From the NCBI RefSeq assembly GCF_026183695.1, contig NZ_JAPFRD010000005.1:124001-188000 (forward strand): a stretch of DNA of 64,000 bases, in the 5' to 3' direction. This DNA comes from Alteromonas aquimaris (GTDB taxonomy: Bacteria > Pseudomonadota > Gammaproteobacteria > Enterobacterales > Alteromonadaceae). Of the stretch, positions 50,709 through 60,030 are shown piece after piece. Under the pieces are notes generated by a model that saw only the letters and a program-made list of their open reading frames with translations, was not told the origin of the DNA and did not search any database. The position numbers and the translations under genes are program-made. The number at the start of each line of letters is the position of its first letter. Within the stretch, counting starts at the first letter, position 1.

Positions 50709-52038
50709 GGACCTGGCCGACTATTTTTCCGCCCTCAGCAAGCAGGTCCCCCATCCGCCAATCGTCGCGGCGGGAAAACTGGTGCGCGGTATCGGCCTCA
50801 CGCTAGAAGCCATTGGTTGTCAGCTACCTGTGGGCAGTCAATGTAAAGTGCAAACCGTTGATGGTGAAATTGAAGCTGAAGTCGTTGGCTTTGGTGATGA
50901 TATTACCTATTTAATGCCTACAGAGCCGGTGCGAGGAATTGTTCCGGGCTCTAGAGTGGCTCCCCTCAATCGGGAAAGTGGTTTAGCTGTAGGGATGGGA
51001 TTGTTAGGCCGGGTGGTGGACGGAAATGGACAGCCAATGGATGGTCTGGGGCCCATTGTGGCCCAGACGCGGGTACCCACCATCAAACCCGCTATGAATC
51101 CTCTGCATCGACGACCTATCGAAAGGCCCATGGATGTAGGGGTACGCTCAATCAATGCGTTGAATACGGTTGGCATGGGCCAACGGATGGGCCTGTTTGC
51201 TGGCAGTGGTGTAGGGAAAAGCGTCTTGCTTGGAATGATGACCCGCGGAAGTACCGCCGATGTGGTAGTAGTGGGTCTGGTGGGTGAACGGGGGCGTGAG
51301 GTAAAAGAGTTTATTCACGAAATTCTCGGTGAAGAAGAACGTAAACGGGCTGTGGTGGTAGCAGCGCCAGCCGACACTTCACCCTTAATGCGGTTAAAGG
51401 GGTGTGAGACCGCGGTTACCATTGCGGAATACTTCCGCGACCAGGGCTTAAACGTATTATTACTCATCGACTCTCTCACCCGATACGCCATGGCGCAACG
51501 GGAAATTGCCTTAGCTGTAGGTGAACCTCCCGCAACGAAAGGTTATCCCCCTTCTGTTTTTGCCAAATTACCAGCGTTAGTAGAAAGAGCGGGGAACGGG
51601 GGCGACAATCAAGGCTCCATTACGGCTTTTTACACTGTATTGACCGAAGGTGACGATTTGCAAGACCCTATCGCTGACGCGGCCCGAGCCATTTTAGATG
51701 GACATATTGTATTGTCACGCTCGTTAGCAGATAGCGGTTTTTACCCAGCCATCGATATTGAAGCATCCATCAGTCGTGTAATGCCAATGGTGGTAAGTGA
51801 GGAACACTTAACGCTGGCACGCCGAATCAGGCAAGTTTATTCAACTTACAAGCAAAATAAAGACTTAATCGCCATTGGCGCATATGCGAAAGGGTCTGAC
51901 CCACGGATTGATTTAGCCATTCAGGCGGAACCTGTCATTAACGCCTTTTTACAGCAAGGCTACAAAGATGTGATCCCCTACGATGAATGTTTACAGGGAA
52001 TGATGGGGCTTGCAAAAGGGTTAGGTCAGGCTAATTAA
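50701..52038 (+). CDS. fliI: FliI, flagellar export ATPase
   Basis: FliI (445 aa) is the cytoplasmic ATPase of the flagellar type III export apparatus, related to the F1 beta subunit. The Walker A loop is [11 protein letters not shown] near residues 160-171. The Walker B region is [39 protein letters not shown]. The end ([32 protein letters not shown]) is as expected. It overlaps fliH and lies 14 bases before fliJ. Confidence 0.97.
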   Translation: MTKDLADYFSALSKQVPHPPIVAAGKLVRGIGLTLEAIGCQLPVGSQCKVQTVDGEIEAEVVGFGDDITYLMPTEPVRGIVPGSRVAPLNRESGLAVGMGLLGRVVDGNGQPMDGLGPIVAQTRVPTIKPAMNPLHRRPIERPMDVGVRSINALNTVGMGQRMGLFAGSGVGKSVLLGMMTRGSTADVVVVGLVGERGREVKEFIHEILGEEERKRAVVVAAPADTSPLMRLKGCETAVTIAEYFRDQGLNVLLLIDSLTRYAMAQREIALAVGEPPATKGYPPSVFAKLPALVERAGNGGDNQGSITAFYTVLTEGDDLQDPIADAARAILDGHIVLSRSLADSGFYPAIDIEASISRVMPMVVSEEHLTLARRIRQVYSTYKQNKDLIAIGAYAKGSDPRIDLAIQAEPVINAFLQQGYKDVIPYDECLQGMMGLAKGLGQAN

Positions 52039-52052
52039 AGGGCGAGTTCATC

Positions 52053-52496
52053 ATGAGTCAGCTTAAACTGGTTGTGAAAATAGAAGAAGAAAAAGAACAA
52101 AAAGCCGCACAGGCGTTTCAGCTTGCCCAACAGAATGTGAACGCGCAGAAACAAAAGTTACAAAACCTGCAACAATATCGTCTCGAATACCTGCGCCAGA
52201 TTCAAAACAACGGCAAGGGGGGCGTCACCGCTCAAAAATATCACCAGCATTTGTCTTTTATAGGCAAGCTGGATAAAGCCTGCGAACAACAGATGGGGGT
52301 AATCTCCCGCGCTTCACTGGTGGCAGACGACCGCAAACAGCAATGGATAGAGCGCCAGAAACGCCGTAAAGCTGTTGAAATGGTGATTGAAAAGCAACGC
52401 ATCGCAGCGGAAAGAAAAGAAATGCGAAAACAACAAAACACCATGGACGAATACGCTGCTCAGAAGTTTTATCGTGCCCAACAGGAAAAATACTAA
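52053..52496 (+). CDS. fliJ: FliJ, export chaperone-escort coiled coil
   Basis: FliJ (147 aa) is a coiled-coil stalk protein that works with FliI and FlhA and escorts chaperones. The whole sequence is helical and rich in Lys, Gln and Glu (KIEEEKEQKAAQAFQLAQQNVNAQKQKLQNL...). It ends the fliE operon. No strong terminator follows before the fliK promoter. Confidence 0.93.
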   Translation: MSQLKLVVKIEEEKEQKAAQAFQLAQQNVNAQKQKLQNLQQYRLEYLRQIQNNGKGGVTAQKYHQHLSFIGKLDKACEQQMGVISRASLVADDRKQQWIERQKRRKAVEMVIEKQRIAAERKEMRKQQNTMDEYAAQKFYRAQQEKY

Positions 52497-52524
52497 CCAC
52501 TAATTGTTTTCTTACTTCCTAACT

Positions 52525-52540
52525 TGGAACGCTTTTTGCG
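52525..52540 (+). promoter_or_regulatory. Sigma-54 promoter of the fliK-flhB operon
   Basis: TGGAACG-CTTT-TTGCG has the sigma-54 spacing, with one mismatch in each box. The predicted start is about 52551, roughly 70 bases before the fliK ATG. Confidence 0.77.
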
Positions 52541-52619
52541 AACGCTATATGTGGAAAATGGTTTTGATGTGGTCACGCTTTGTATTATAGGGTGATCAAG
52601 AAGTTTGGAAGAAAAAATT

Positions 52620-54392
52620 ATGCAACAAGTTGCCACTAAAGGTTCACAAATTGCCGCTTTGCCGATCGACCTTGAGGTACAGTCTTCGCCATTGGTTAAC
52701 ACCAACGACCAATTTAGACAGGCACTTGAGCAGACAGCTAACAGGCATTCAGATAAAAATAAAAAAGGTGAGATCACTCCTGTTTGGAAGGCGCCTGAAA
52801 GAACGCCGGCTTCTTCACCTGCCGACCGTCACGTGGCCAAACGCACAGAACCCTCGAATGCACAGGTTAACTCACCTCAACGACATGAGCCCAAAGCTGC
52901 TGGGCCAGCAAAAACTGAACAGCAAAACGACACATCGCCTGCGGTAAATGATAAAAAACAGGATACCGATTGGCTCGGGTTGGTAGAATCAGTCAAAGAT
53001 TATAATGACAACCCGGACAAAGCGGCGTTGGCAAATGTTGCAGAATCTATATCGGGTGATGAAGTTACACTTTCAGATGAACTGGCTGCAAAAATTGATA
53101 CATTGTTAGCGAAATTGAGCGAAGACAGTGCCATCACCCCTAATGAAATGTCGATATTAGCTGCCATTCAGGAACAACTTGGTAGTATGGAGACGGATGG
53201 CGACAGCCCCATCTCAGTGCTGGCCCTGTACGATAACATTGCAGAAAAACTTAATACCATGTTGGCCAAGTCTACAGAATCCGGACAACCGGCCGATGCT
53301 TCTAAAACCACCGCGTTGGCTTCGGCAATGCTGATTTTGCAATCTGCGCAAGCAGACATCCAAGAAACAACGAAATTGTCGCTAGGAAATCAGGAGGCCA
53401 TTGTTCCTGCTGATGATCTTGAAGAAGCGGCAAAGCTATTGGTTTCTTTGCTGCAATCGGAAAAGCAAAAACCGGGGACTCACCCAAACAGTGTAAATCC
53501 TTCGTTGAATGAAAAGCTCGTCTTACCGCAAGGGGTAGAAAAGCTGCTGCAAAATATGCAGCAACTATCTGATCAAGGGAAAGCAGACAGTGTTGAAGCC
53601 ATTGCCGATAGAGTGTTGGCCCTGCTACCGCCATCAGCTTCTGAACAGCAGCAGAAAATGGTGAAAAATGCGGTTATTGCGGGTCTGAATGAAATGAATG
53701 CACAACTTGGCCAAGGGCGAGAGCCAGGTATTAGTCTGCAAGATATGATTAGCGGGGCGTTAAGTGAAGCAAGCATTCAATTAGATAACGCGATGAAGCA
53801 ACAACTGGAAGGTCAATTAGCGTTATTAAGTAATGCCATGCAAACTGCCCAACAACAGACGGCTGTAGAAGTTGACCGACAAGCGTTGGCTTCGATTGAT
53901 ACCTCTTTGAGAGAAAATGCTCAGATCCGCAGTGAAATGACCAAAGCACAACAAGCCGCTGATGGTATTGATAAGCCTGTGAATGTGCAACGTGCTGAAG
54001 GTCAGCAACAGTTAAGCGAAAAGATCCGCTGGATGATCAACAGTAGAAGCAGTTTGGCAGAAATTCGCCTGGATCCGCCCGAACTTGGTAGCATGCAAGT
54101 AAGAGTCAACATTTCCGGGGACACTGCAAATGTAAACTTTGTCGTGCAATCACAGCACGCTAAAGACACCTTAGCACAAGCTGAAAACCGATTAAGGGAA
54201 ATGCTCGCAGAGCAAGGTATTACCCTGGGGGAATCGTTTGTACAACAGCAAAATTCACAGCAGGGTAATGGCGATGAGCAATTTGCAGGTGGCAACTCGT
54301 CTGGCGAAGCATCTGACGGCGACGAAAATCTTGCGCAACCTGATTCAGGAATAACAAAGCGCGACACCGACGGTATCGATGACTATGCTTAA
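52620..54392 (+). CDS. fliK: FliK, hook-length control protein
   Basis: FliK (590 aa) measures hook length and switches export specificity through FlhB. The first 480 residues are Gln/Ala/Ser-rich and variable. The C-terminal Flg_hook domain is clear (LAEIRLDPPELGSMQVRVNISGDTANVNFVVQSQHAKDTLAQAENRLREMLAEQGI). I start at the ATG at 52620, because the in-frame TTG at 52605 adds only MEEKI. The GGAAGA just before it serves as the ribosome site. Confidence 0.93.
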   Translation: MQQVATKGSQIAALPIDLEVQSSPLVNTNDQFRQALEQTANRHSDKNKKGEITPVWKAPERTPASSPADRHVAKRTEPSNAQVNSPQRHEPKAAGPAKTEQQNDTSPAVNDKKQDTDWLGLVESVKDYNDNPDKAALANVAESISGDEVTLSDELAAKIDTLLAKLSEDSAITPNEMSILAAIQEQLGSMETDGDSPISVLALYDNIAEKLNTMLAKSTESGQPADASKTTALASAMLILQSAQADIQETTKLSLGNQEAIVPADDLEEAAKLLVSLLQSEKQKPGTHPNSVNPSLNEKLVLPQGVEKLLQNMQQLSDQGKADSVEAIADRVLALLPPSASEQQQKMVKNAVIAGLNEMNAQLGQGREPGISLQDMISGALSEASIQLDNAMKQQLEGQLALLSNAMQTAQQQTAVEVDRQALASIDTSLRENAQIRSEMTKAQQAADGIDKPVNVQRAEGQQQLSEKIRWMINSRSSLAEIRLDPPELGSMQVRVNISGDTANVNFVVQSQHAKDTLAQAENRLREMLAEQGITLGESFVQQQNSQQGNGDEQFAGGNSSGEASDGDENLAQPDSGITKRDTDGIDDYA

Positions 54393-54473
54393 GAAAACTT
54401 TCTCAATTCAGTGATTGCCATTTACTGGTGAAAATTGATAATACGCCCATTGGATTTTTGATGAGTAAAAAAC

Positions 54474-54995
54474 ATGGCTGAAGAAGAACTACAGATTGAA
54501 GAAAGTGGTGGCAAAAGTAAAAAGATGATGATCATCATCATAGCTGCCGTGGTAATACTGGGAGGTGGGGCTGCGTATTTCTTCCTGTTTTCGGGTTCTG
54601 ACGCTAGTGTTCCTGAACAAACAGAAACCGTCGCAGGAGAGGGGCCAGCGCAAGCGGCACCCAAAGCTAACCTTGGTACGGCGCTTTATGTGGCCATGCC
54701 TAGACCCTTTGTTTTCAATGTGCCAGGCAGTGGGCGTGACAGACTAGTACAAATTAAAGTGCAGTTGATGGTGCGCGGCTCCGATAATGAAGAAATGGCC
54801 AAGTCACACATTCCCTTAATTGAAGGTACGTTACTGCAGGTGTTTAGTAATAGCAGTGCTGATGATTTGGTTACCGAAGCAGGAAAAATAACACTGCGTG
54901 AAGATGCGTTAAGTGAAGTTCAACGCGTAATGAATGAAATTTCGGGTTCGAACGTGGTTGAGCAGGTGTTGTTTACCGGTTTTGTAATGCAGTAG
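54474..54995 (+). CDS. fliL: FliL, basal body-associated protein
   Basis: FliL (173 aa) has one membrane helix near residues 20-40 (MMIIIIAAVVILGGGAAYFFLF) and a periplasmic domain that surrounds and supports the stators. The family motif region is AMPRPFVFNVPGSGRDRLVQIKVQLMVR. The start is ATG at 54474. It lies 81 bases after fliK and 12 before fliM. Confidence 0.93.
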   Translation: MAEEELQIEESGGKSKKMMIIIIAAVVILGGGAAYFFLFSGSDASVPEQTETVAGEGPAQAAPKANLGTALYVAMPRPFVFNVPGSGRDRLVQIKVQLMVRGSDNEEMAKSHIPLIEGTLLQVFSNSSADDLVTEAGKITLREDALSEVQRVMNEISGSNVVEQVLFTGFVMQ

Positions 54996-55007
54996 AAAGG
55001 ATATTGA

Positions 55008-56066
55008 GTGAGCGATTTACTATCCCAAGACGAAATTGACGCGCTCTTACACGGCGTCGACGATGTAGAAGAGGAAGAAGTTAGCGAAGGCGGTGGTGAT
55101 ACTTCTGCGCTTGAGTATGACTTTTCGTCTCAGGATAGAATTGTGCGTGGGCGGATGCCGACGCTGGAAATCGTTAACGAACGTTTTGCGCGACACATGC
55201 GTGTCAGTCTATTTAATATGATGCGCCGTTCCGCCGAAGTGTCAATCAATGGTATTCAAATGATAAAGTTTGGTGAGTACATACATACTTTATTTGTACC
55301 GACCAGCCTGAACATGGTTCGCTTCCGGCCATTAAAAGGTACCGGATTAATTACCATGGAAGCCCGCCTGGTGTTTATCCTGGTAGATAATTTTTTTGGC
55401 GGCGACGGGCGTTACCATGCCAAAATAGAAGGGCGCGAATTTACACCGACCGAACGGCGAATTATCCAAATGTTGTTGAAGATAATCTTTGAAGATTATA
55501 AAGAAGCATGGGCGCCAGTGATGGATGTGTCGTTTGAATATTTGGATTCAGAAGTGAATCCGGCCATGGCTAACATCGTCAGCCCTACCGAAGTAGTGGT
55601 AATCAGTTCGTTTCATATTGAGCTTGACGGGGGCGGAGGAGATTTTCACGTTTCGTTACCCTATTCCATGTTAGAGCCAATTAGAGAGCTCCTTGACGCT
55701 GGTGTACAAAGTGATAAAGAAGATACCGATCTGCGTTGGAGTAAAGCGCTTCGTGACGAGATTATGGATGTGGAAGTGGCGCTGACCACTCATATGCTCG
55801 AAGTTGACGTATCGCTTAAACAAATTATGGAATTCAAGGCCGGTGATATTATCCCGGTGGAAATGCCCGAGTATATCACTGTGTTGATCGAGGATTTACC
55901 CACTTTTCGGGCTAAACTGGGTCGTTCTCGTGATAATCTGGCGCTAAAAATTACTGACAAAATCCCTAGACCGACTTCAGTTAAATCTGAACTGCAACTA
56001 TTAACTCGCGGTGGTCGTGTGATCGACAATGATGCTGAGTTACAGGTGCTGGAAGAAGATCTCTGA
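55008..56066 (+). CDS. fliM: FliM, motor switch protein
   Basis: FliM (352 aa) is the C-ring protein that binds phosphorylated CheY through its N-terminal peptide (LLSQDEIDALLHGVDD), followed by a CheC-like middle domain (FVPTSLNMVRFRPLKGTGLITMEARLVFILVDNFFGG) and a SpoA domain at the end. The start is GTG at 55008, seven bases after AAAGGA. Confidence 0.96.
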   Translation: MSDLLSQDEIDALLHGVDDVEEEEVSEGGGDTSALEYDFSSQDRIVRGRMPTLEIVNERFARHMRVSLFNMMRRSAEVSINGIQMIKFGEYIHTLFVPTSLNMVRFRPLKGTGLITMEARLVFILVDNFFGGDGRYHAKIEGREFTPTERRIIQMLLKIIFEDYKEAWAPVMDVSFEYLDSEVNPAMANIVSPTEVVVISSFHIELDGGGGDFHVSLPYSMLEPIRELLDAGVQSDKEDTDLRWSKALRDEIMDVEVALTTHMLEVDVSLKQIMEFKAGDIIPVEMPEYITVLIEDLPTFRAKLGRSRDNLALKITDKIPRPTSVKSELQLLTRGGRVIDNDAELQVLEEDL

Positions 56067-56094
56067 GCATGAGACATATTAATGAGGTACTCCT

Positions 56095-56514
56095 ATGAGT
56101 GAAGAAGATGGCTTGGACGACTGGGCCGCAGCAATGGCAGAACAGGCAGAGTCTGAAGCAGATCAGGAAGGTGAACCACAAGGTGAGGGCGATGATGTCC
56201 AAGTCGCTGAGCTGGATGAACTGAAAGATGATGCGCCCATTACCCAGGAAGAAAAAAAGAAACTGGATACGATTTTAGATATCCCCGTTACCATCTCGAT
56301 GGAAGTGGGGCGCAGCCAAATAAGTATCCGAAATTTACTACAATTGAATCAAGGTTCGGTTGTGGAACTAGATCGGGTCGCCGGAGAGCCATTAGATGTA
56401 TTAGTTAATGGCACGTTGATTGCTCATGGAGAAGTAGTAGTAGTCAACGACAAGTTTGGGATCCGGTTAACAGATGTTATTAGTCAGATCGAAAGAATCA
56501 AAAAGCTTCGGTAA
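56095..56514 (+). CDS. fliN: FliN, motor switch protein
   Basis: FliN (139 aa) completes the C ring and binds FliH. The acidic N-terminal 60 residues vary, and the SpoA domain is clear (LDIPVTISMEVGRSQISIRNLLQLNQGSVVELDRVAGEPLDVLVNG). It overlaps the open frame of fliO if fliO starts early; with the start chosen here they are 28 bases apart. Confidence 0.95.
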   Translation: MSEEDGLDDWAAAMAEQAESEADQEGEPQGEGDDVQVAELDELKDDAPITQEEKKKLDTILDIPVTISMEVGRSQISIRNLLQLNQGSVVELDRVAGEPLDVLVNGTLIAHGEVVVVNDKFGIRLTDVISQIERIKKLR

Positions 56515-56542
56515 ATTTCATTTCTTATCAAGAGGTTGCAAA

Positions 56543-56956
56543 TTGCTTCCTCTTGCTTTTTCCTCATCAGCCTTTGCTCAAAGCACTCAATCCATTACCA
56601 ACCCTACGTCGGTACTGTCAATTTTTCTATCACTTTTATTAGTTGTCGCTATTATTTTTGCACTGGCTTATGTGATGCGACGGTTTAATGTCACTCATTC
56701 CAGTAATGGGCAGTTAAAAGTCGTCGCCAGCATGATGGCTGGTGCGAAAGAGCGCATCATGGTGATAGAAGTGGGAGATGAACAACATCTAGTCGGCATC
56801 ACTTCGCAATCCATTTCGCATTTAAGCAAACTGGAAAATAACATTCAGAGCCAACGGTCGTCAGATAACCCTGGGGCGCTTTTTAAGCAAAAATTAGTAA
56901 GCGCCATGGCGGGTAAAATAAATCCTTCCCTGAAGGAGGATAAGCATCATGGCTAA
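56543..56956 (+). CDS. fliO: FliO, export gate assembly protein
   Basis: FliO helps assemble FliP in the membrane export gate. The membrane helix ([26 protein letters not shown]) and the following [40 protein letters not shown] match the family. Two starts are possible. A TTG at 56543 follows AGAGG by seven bases and gives 137 residues starting with a short signal-like piece ([12 protein letters not shown]). An ATG at 56474 gives 160 residues but overlaps fliN. I prefer the former, at moderate confidence. Confidence 0.85.
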   Translation: MLPLAFSSSAFAQSTQSITNPTSVLSIFLSLLLVVAIIFALAYVMRRFNVTHSSNGQLKVVASMMAGAKERIMVIEVGDEQHLVGITSQSISHLSKLENNIQSQRSSDNPGALFKQKLVSAMAGKINPSLKEDKHHG

Positions 56957-57713
56957 TATGCGATTCTGGGGCGGCTTTGCACTGATAAGCGGTTTGTTGC
57001 TCTTTGCAGATTCAGTGTCAGCGCAACAGGGGATCTCTGCAGTAACGGTGACAACTAATCCTGACGGAACCCAAGATTATTCGATGACGCTGCAGGCAGT
57101 GTTTATCATGACTGCGCTGAGTTTGATCCCAGCGTTCATCATGATGATGACTTCCTTCACCCGAATTATTGTGGTGCTGTCCATTCTGCGTCAGGCCATC
57201 GGTTTGCAGCAATCGCCTTCCAACCAAATCTTAATTGGGGTGAGCTTGTTTTTGTCGCTGTTCATCATGGCGCCAGTGTTTGAAGAAATTAATGAACGCG
57301 CATTACAACCCTATCTGGACGAGGTAATGACTTCAAAAGAAGCTTTTGAACAGGCTAAAGGCCCCATGCGTGCATTTATGCTGTCGCAAACACGGGTGAG
57401 AGATTTGGAAACCTTTGTACGCATTGCCGGTGATGAAGATAAATACGAAGAGCCAGCCGATGTGCCGCTCACCATTCTTATTCCTGCGTTTGTTACCAGT
57501 GAACTTAAAACCGCGTTTCAGATTGGCTTTATGCTTTTTATTCCGTTCTTAATCATTGATTTGGTGGTGGCGTCTATACTGATGGCAATGGGTATGATGA
57601 TGCTCTCGCCCATGATTGTTTCACTACCGTTTAAACTGATGCTGTTCGTTCTGGTTGATGGTTGGAACCTGATTTTTGGCACCTTGGCTACCAGCTTTGG
57701 TATGGGTGTGTAG
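56949..57713 (+). CDS. fliP: FliP, export gate protein
   Basis: FliP (254 aa) forms the core channel of the export gate with FliQ and FliR. It has a cleavable signal peptide ([21 protein letters not shown]) and the conserved [46 protein letters not shown] stretch. The last membrane segments ([35 protein letters not shown]) are as expected. It overlaps fliO by eight bases. Confidence 0.97.
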   Translation: MANMRFWGGFALISGLLLFADSVSAQQGISAVTVTTNPDGTQDYSMTLQAVFIMTALSLIPAFIMMMTSFTRIIVVLSILRQAIGLQQSPSNQILIGVSLFLSLFIMAPVFEEINERALQPYLDEVMTSKEAFEQAKGPMRAFMLSQTRVRDLETFVRIAGDEDKYEEPADVPLTILIPAFVTSELKTAFQIGFMLFIPFLIIDLVVASILMAMGMMMLSPMIVSLPFKLMLFVLVDGWNLIFGTLATSFGMGV

Positions 57714-57722
57714 GAGGCGATT

Positions 57723-57992
57723 ATGTCACCAGAAGTGTTTGTACAAATTCTCCGCGAAGCCATGTTTATGGTCATCATGCTGGTATCAGCGGTCATCGTA
57801 CCCAGTTTGATCGTAGGGTTAATAGTCGCCGTATTTCAGGCTGCCACATCCATCAACGAACAAACCATGAGCTTTCTGCCTCGTTTATTGGTTACGCTGC
57901 TGGCCCTAAGTTGGGGAGGTAATTGGTTGGTGCAGCAATTGATGGACTTTACTTTCCACATGGTCGATCAAATCCCGCAAGTCGTGGGATAG
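57723..57992 (+). CDS. fliQ: FliQ, export gate protein
   Basis: FliQ (89 aa) has two membrane helices and forms the export gate with FliP and FliR. The start (MSPEVFVQILREAMFMVIMLVSAVIVPSLIVGLIVAVFQAATSINEQTMSFLPRL) is the normal family sequence. It starts 9 bases after fliP. Confidence 0.96.
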   Translation: MSPEVFVQILREAMFMVIMLVSAVIVPSLIVGLIVAVFQAATSINEQTMSFLPRLLVTLLALSWGGNWLVQQLMDFTFHMVDQIPQVVG

Positions 57993-58008
57993 CGATCAGT
58001 AAAACCTC

Positions 58009-58791
58009 ATGGTGTATGAATTAGCCGTAATCAACCAGTTTTTGACCGACATGATGCTGCCGTTTATGCGTATCAGTGGTTTGTTTGCCACCATGATTGG
58101 CATGAGTGCAAAGTCAATTTCGCCTACTGTCCGCGGTTTGCTGACGGTCATGTTAGCGCTCATTATTATGCCAGTCGTTCCCCCTGTACCGGTAGAAAAC
58201 CTAGTCAGCATAGGAACGTTTGTCATAGCGGCCAAAGAAGTGCTGATAGGGGTGGGTATCGGTTTTATATCTATGATGGTTTTGAATACGTTTGTACTCG
58301 CAGGTCAAATCATAGCCATGCAGACCGGCTTAGGATTTGCGTCAATCGTTGATCCGGTTAATGGTATTAACGTGCCCGCCGTAGGTCAGTTCTATCTGAT
58401 TTTGGCGACGCTACTGTTTTGGACGTTGGATGGTCATCTGGCCATGATAGAGATGGTGGTGATCAGCTTCGAGGCGTTCCCCATCGTGGGATCCTGGTGG
58501 ACTGGGCAACAGCTATTGGACATTGTGCACTGGGGCAGTTGGATGTTTGTTGCATCGGTGACATTGTCGCTGGCGCCTATTGTGTCACTACTCATCGTGA
58601 ACCTGGCTTTTGGTATTATGACAAAAGCGGCACCGCAACTTAATATTTTCAGTATCGGATTTTCAATCGCGCAGATGATGGGACTAACCATCATCTGGAT
58701 CACCTTGTCCAACTTTACCATGCACTTTAACGAGTTGTGGGAAAGGGCACTGCAATTCATGTGTGAATTGCTTGCTGTGTGCCCAACATAA
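58009..58791 (+). CDS. fliR: FliR, export gate protein
   Basis: FliR (260 aa) is the polytopic gate protein that caps the FliP ring. It has six or so membrane segments, with the family region TVRGLLTVMLALIIMP and the GQIIAMQTGLGFASIVDPVNGINVPAVGQFYLILATLLF stretch. It lies 16 bases after fliQ and 12 before flhB. Confidence 0.95.
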   Translation: MVYELAVINQFLTDMMLPFMRISGLFATMIGMSAKSISPTVRGLLTVMLALIIMPVVPPVPVENLVSIGTFVIAAKEVLIGVGIGFISMMVLNTFVLAGQIIAMQTGLGFASIVDPVNGINVPAVGQFYLILATLLFWTLDGHLAMIEMVVISFEAFPIVGSWWTGQQLLDIVHWGSWMFVASVTLSLAPIVSLLIVNLAFGIMTKAAPQLNIFSIGFSIAQMMGLTIIWITLSNFTMHFNELWERALQFMCELLAVCPT

Positions 58792-58803
58792 AAGGAGGCA
58801 GCT

Positions 58804-59928
58804 ATGGCTGATACCGACGATAAAACGGAAGAACCCACACAGAAAAAAATTGACGATGCCAGAGAAAAGGGGCAGATAGCGCGCTCAAAAGAGTTATCCA
58901 CTACCCTGGTTCTAATTTTCAGTGGGGCAATGTTCTTAGTGATTGGGGGACAGCTCGCTGAGGCCTTATATTCCATCGCATCACGAATGTTCACCTTATC
59001 GCGCGATGAAACCTACGACCCTACCCATATGTTTGGAGCATGGGGAGAAGCACTCACCGCGGTCGCGTTCCCCGTTATCATGTTTCAGTTAGTCGCGATG
59101 ATTGGTGGTGTGTATGGCAATATTGGTGTAGGTGGCTTTAATTTTACCTGGCAGTCCGCTGCCCCCAAGTTCAATAAACTGAATCCGTTAAATGGTTTTA
59201 AACGCATGTTTGGCCCTGAAGGGCTGGTTGAGTTGCTTAAATCCATCGCCAAATTTTTTGTGATCGGTGGACTGGCCTTACTCGCCATGTTGTACTACGA
59301 AGAGGAAGCCATCCACCTTGATGCAGAAGCCTATCCTGGTAATTTCTTCCATGCGATGGAAATGATTGCGTGGGCTTTTTTTATCATGACCTTGGGCATG
59401 ATCCCCATCTCAGCGATTGATGTGCCGTATCAGAAATACAAGCACAATAAACAACTGAAAATGACAAAACAGGAAATCAAAGACGAGCATAAAAACGCTG
59501 AAGGAGATCCGCAAACCAAGGGGCGTATTCGTCGCCTACAGTTCCAGGCATCGGCTAAACGAATGATGCAAGAAGTTCCTCAGGCTGATGTGGTAGTAAC
59601 CAACCCCACCCATTATTCAGTTGCCCTTAAATACGACGAAAATGGCACGCGAGCTCCCGTGGTAGTCGCCAAAGGAGCTGATGAATTGGCCATGCATATT
59701 CGTAAAATTGCTACGGCTAATGATGTACCACTCATCCCTAGCCCTATGCTAACCAGGGCAATTTATTATTCCACCGAGGTGGATAATGAGATCCCGCACA
59801 AGCTATTTATGGCGGTAGCGCAGGTATTGGCTTATGTGTTCCAGCTTAAGGCATTTAAAGCAGGAAAAGGAAAGCGGCCTAAACCTCTTAAGCGTGATTT
59901 GCCTATTCCAACAGAACTGCGTCGATAA
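58804..59928 (+). CDS. flhB: FlhB, export specificity switch
   Basis: FlhB (374 aa) changes export from hook to filament proteins after self-cleavage at the NPTH motif, here N267-P-T-H270. Four membrane helices lie in residues 30-220 and the cytoplasmic domain follows. The N-terminal EEPTQKKIDDAREKGQIARSKELSTT is the family signature. It ends the fliK operon. Confidence 0.97.
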   Translation: MADTDDKTEEPTQKKIDDAREKGQIARSKELSTTLVLIFSGAMFLVIGGQLAEALYSIASRMFTLSRDETYDPTHMFGAWGEALTAVAFPVIMFQLVAMIGGVYGNIGVGGFNFTWQSAAPKFNKLNPLNGFKRMFGPEGLVELLKSIAKFFVIGGLALLAMLYYEEEAIHLDAEAYPGNFFHAMEMIAWAFFIMTLGMIPISAIDVPYQKYKHNKQLKMTKQEIKDEHKNAEGDPQTKGRIRRLQFQASAKRMMQEVPQADVVVTNPTHYSVALKYDENGTRAPVVVAKGADELAMHIRKIATANDVPLIPSPMLTRAIYYSTEVDNEIPHKLFMAVAQVLAYVFQLKAFKAGKGKRPKPLKRDLPIPTELRR

Positions 59929-59950
59929 AATTTTTCCTAAATGCCTAACA

Positions 59951-59966
59951 TGGCACAGTAGTTGAA
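59951..59966 (+). promoter_or_regulatory. Probable sigma-54 promoter of the flhA operon
   Basis: TGGCACA-GTAG-TTGAA has a perfect -24 box but GA in place of the usual GC at -12. Spacing is correct. It lies about 65 bases before flhA, where related bacteria use sigma-54. The mismatch lowers confidence. Confidence 0.5.
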
Positions 59967-60030
59967 GAATACCTGATTCACAGGCAGTAAGTGTCAAAAT
60001 TCTGATAGTTTAAAGTGAGACTTAAGTACG

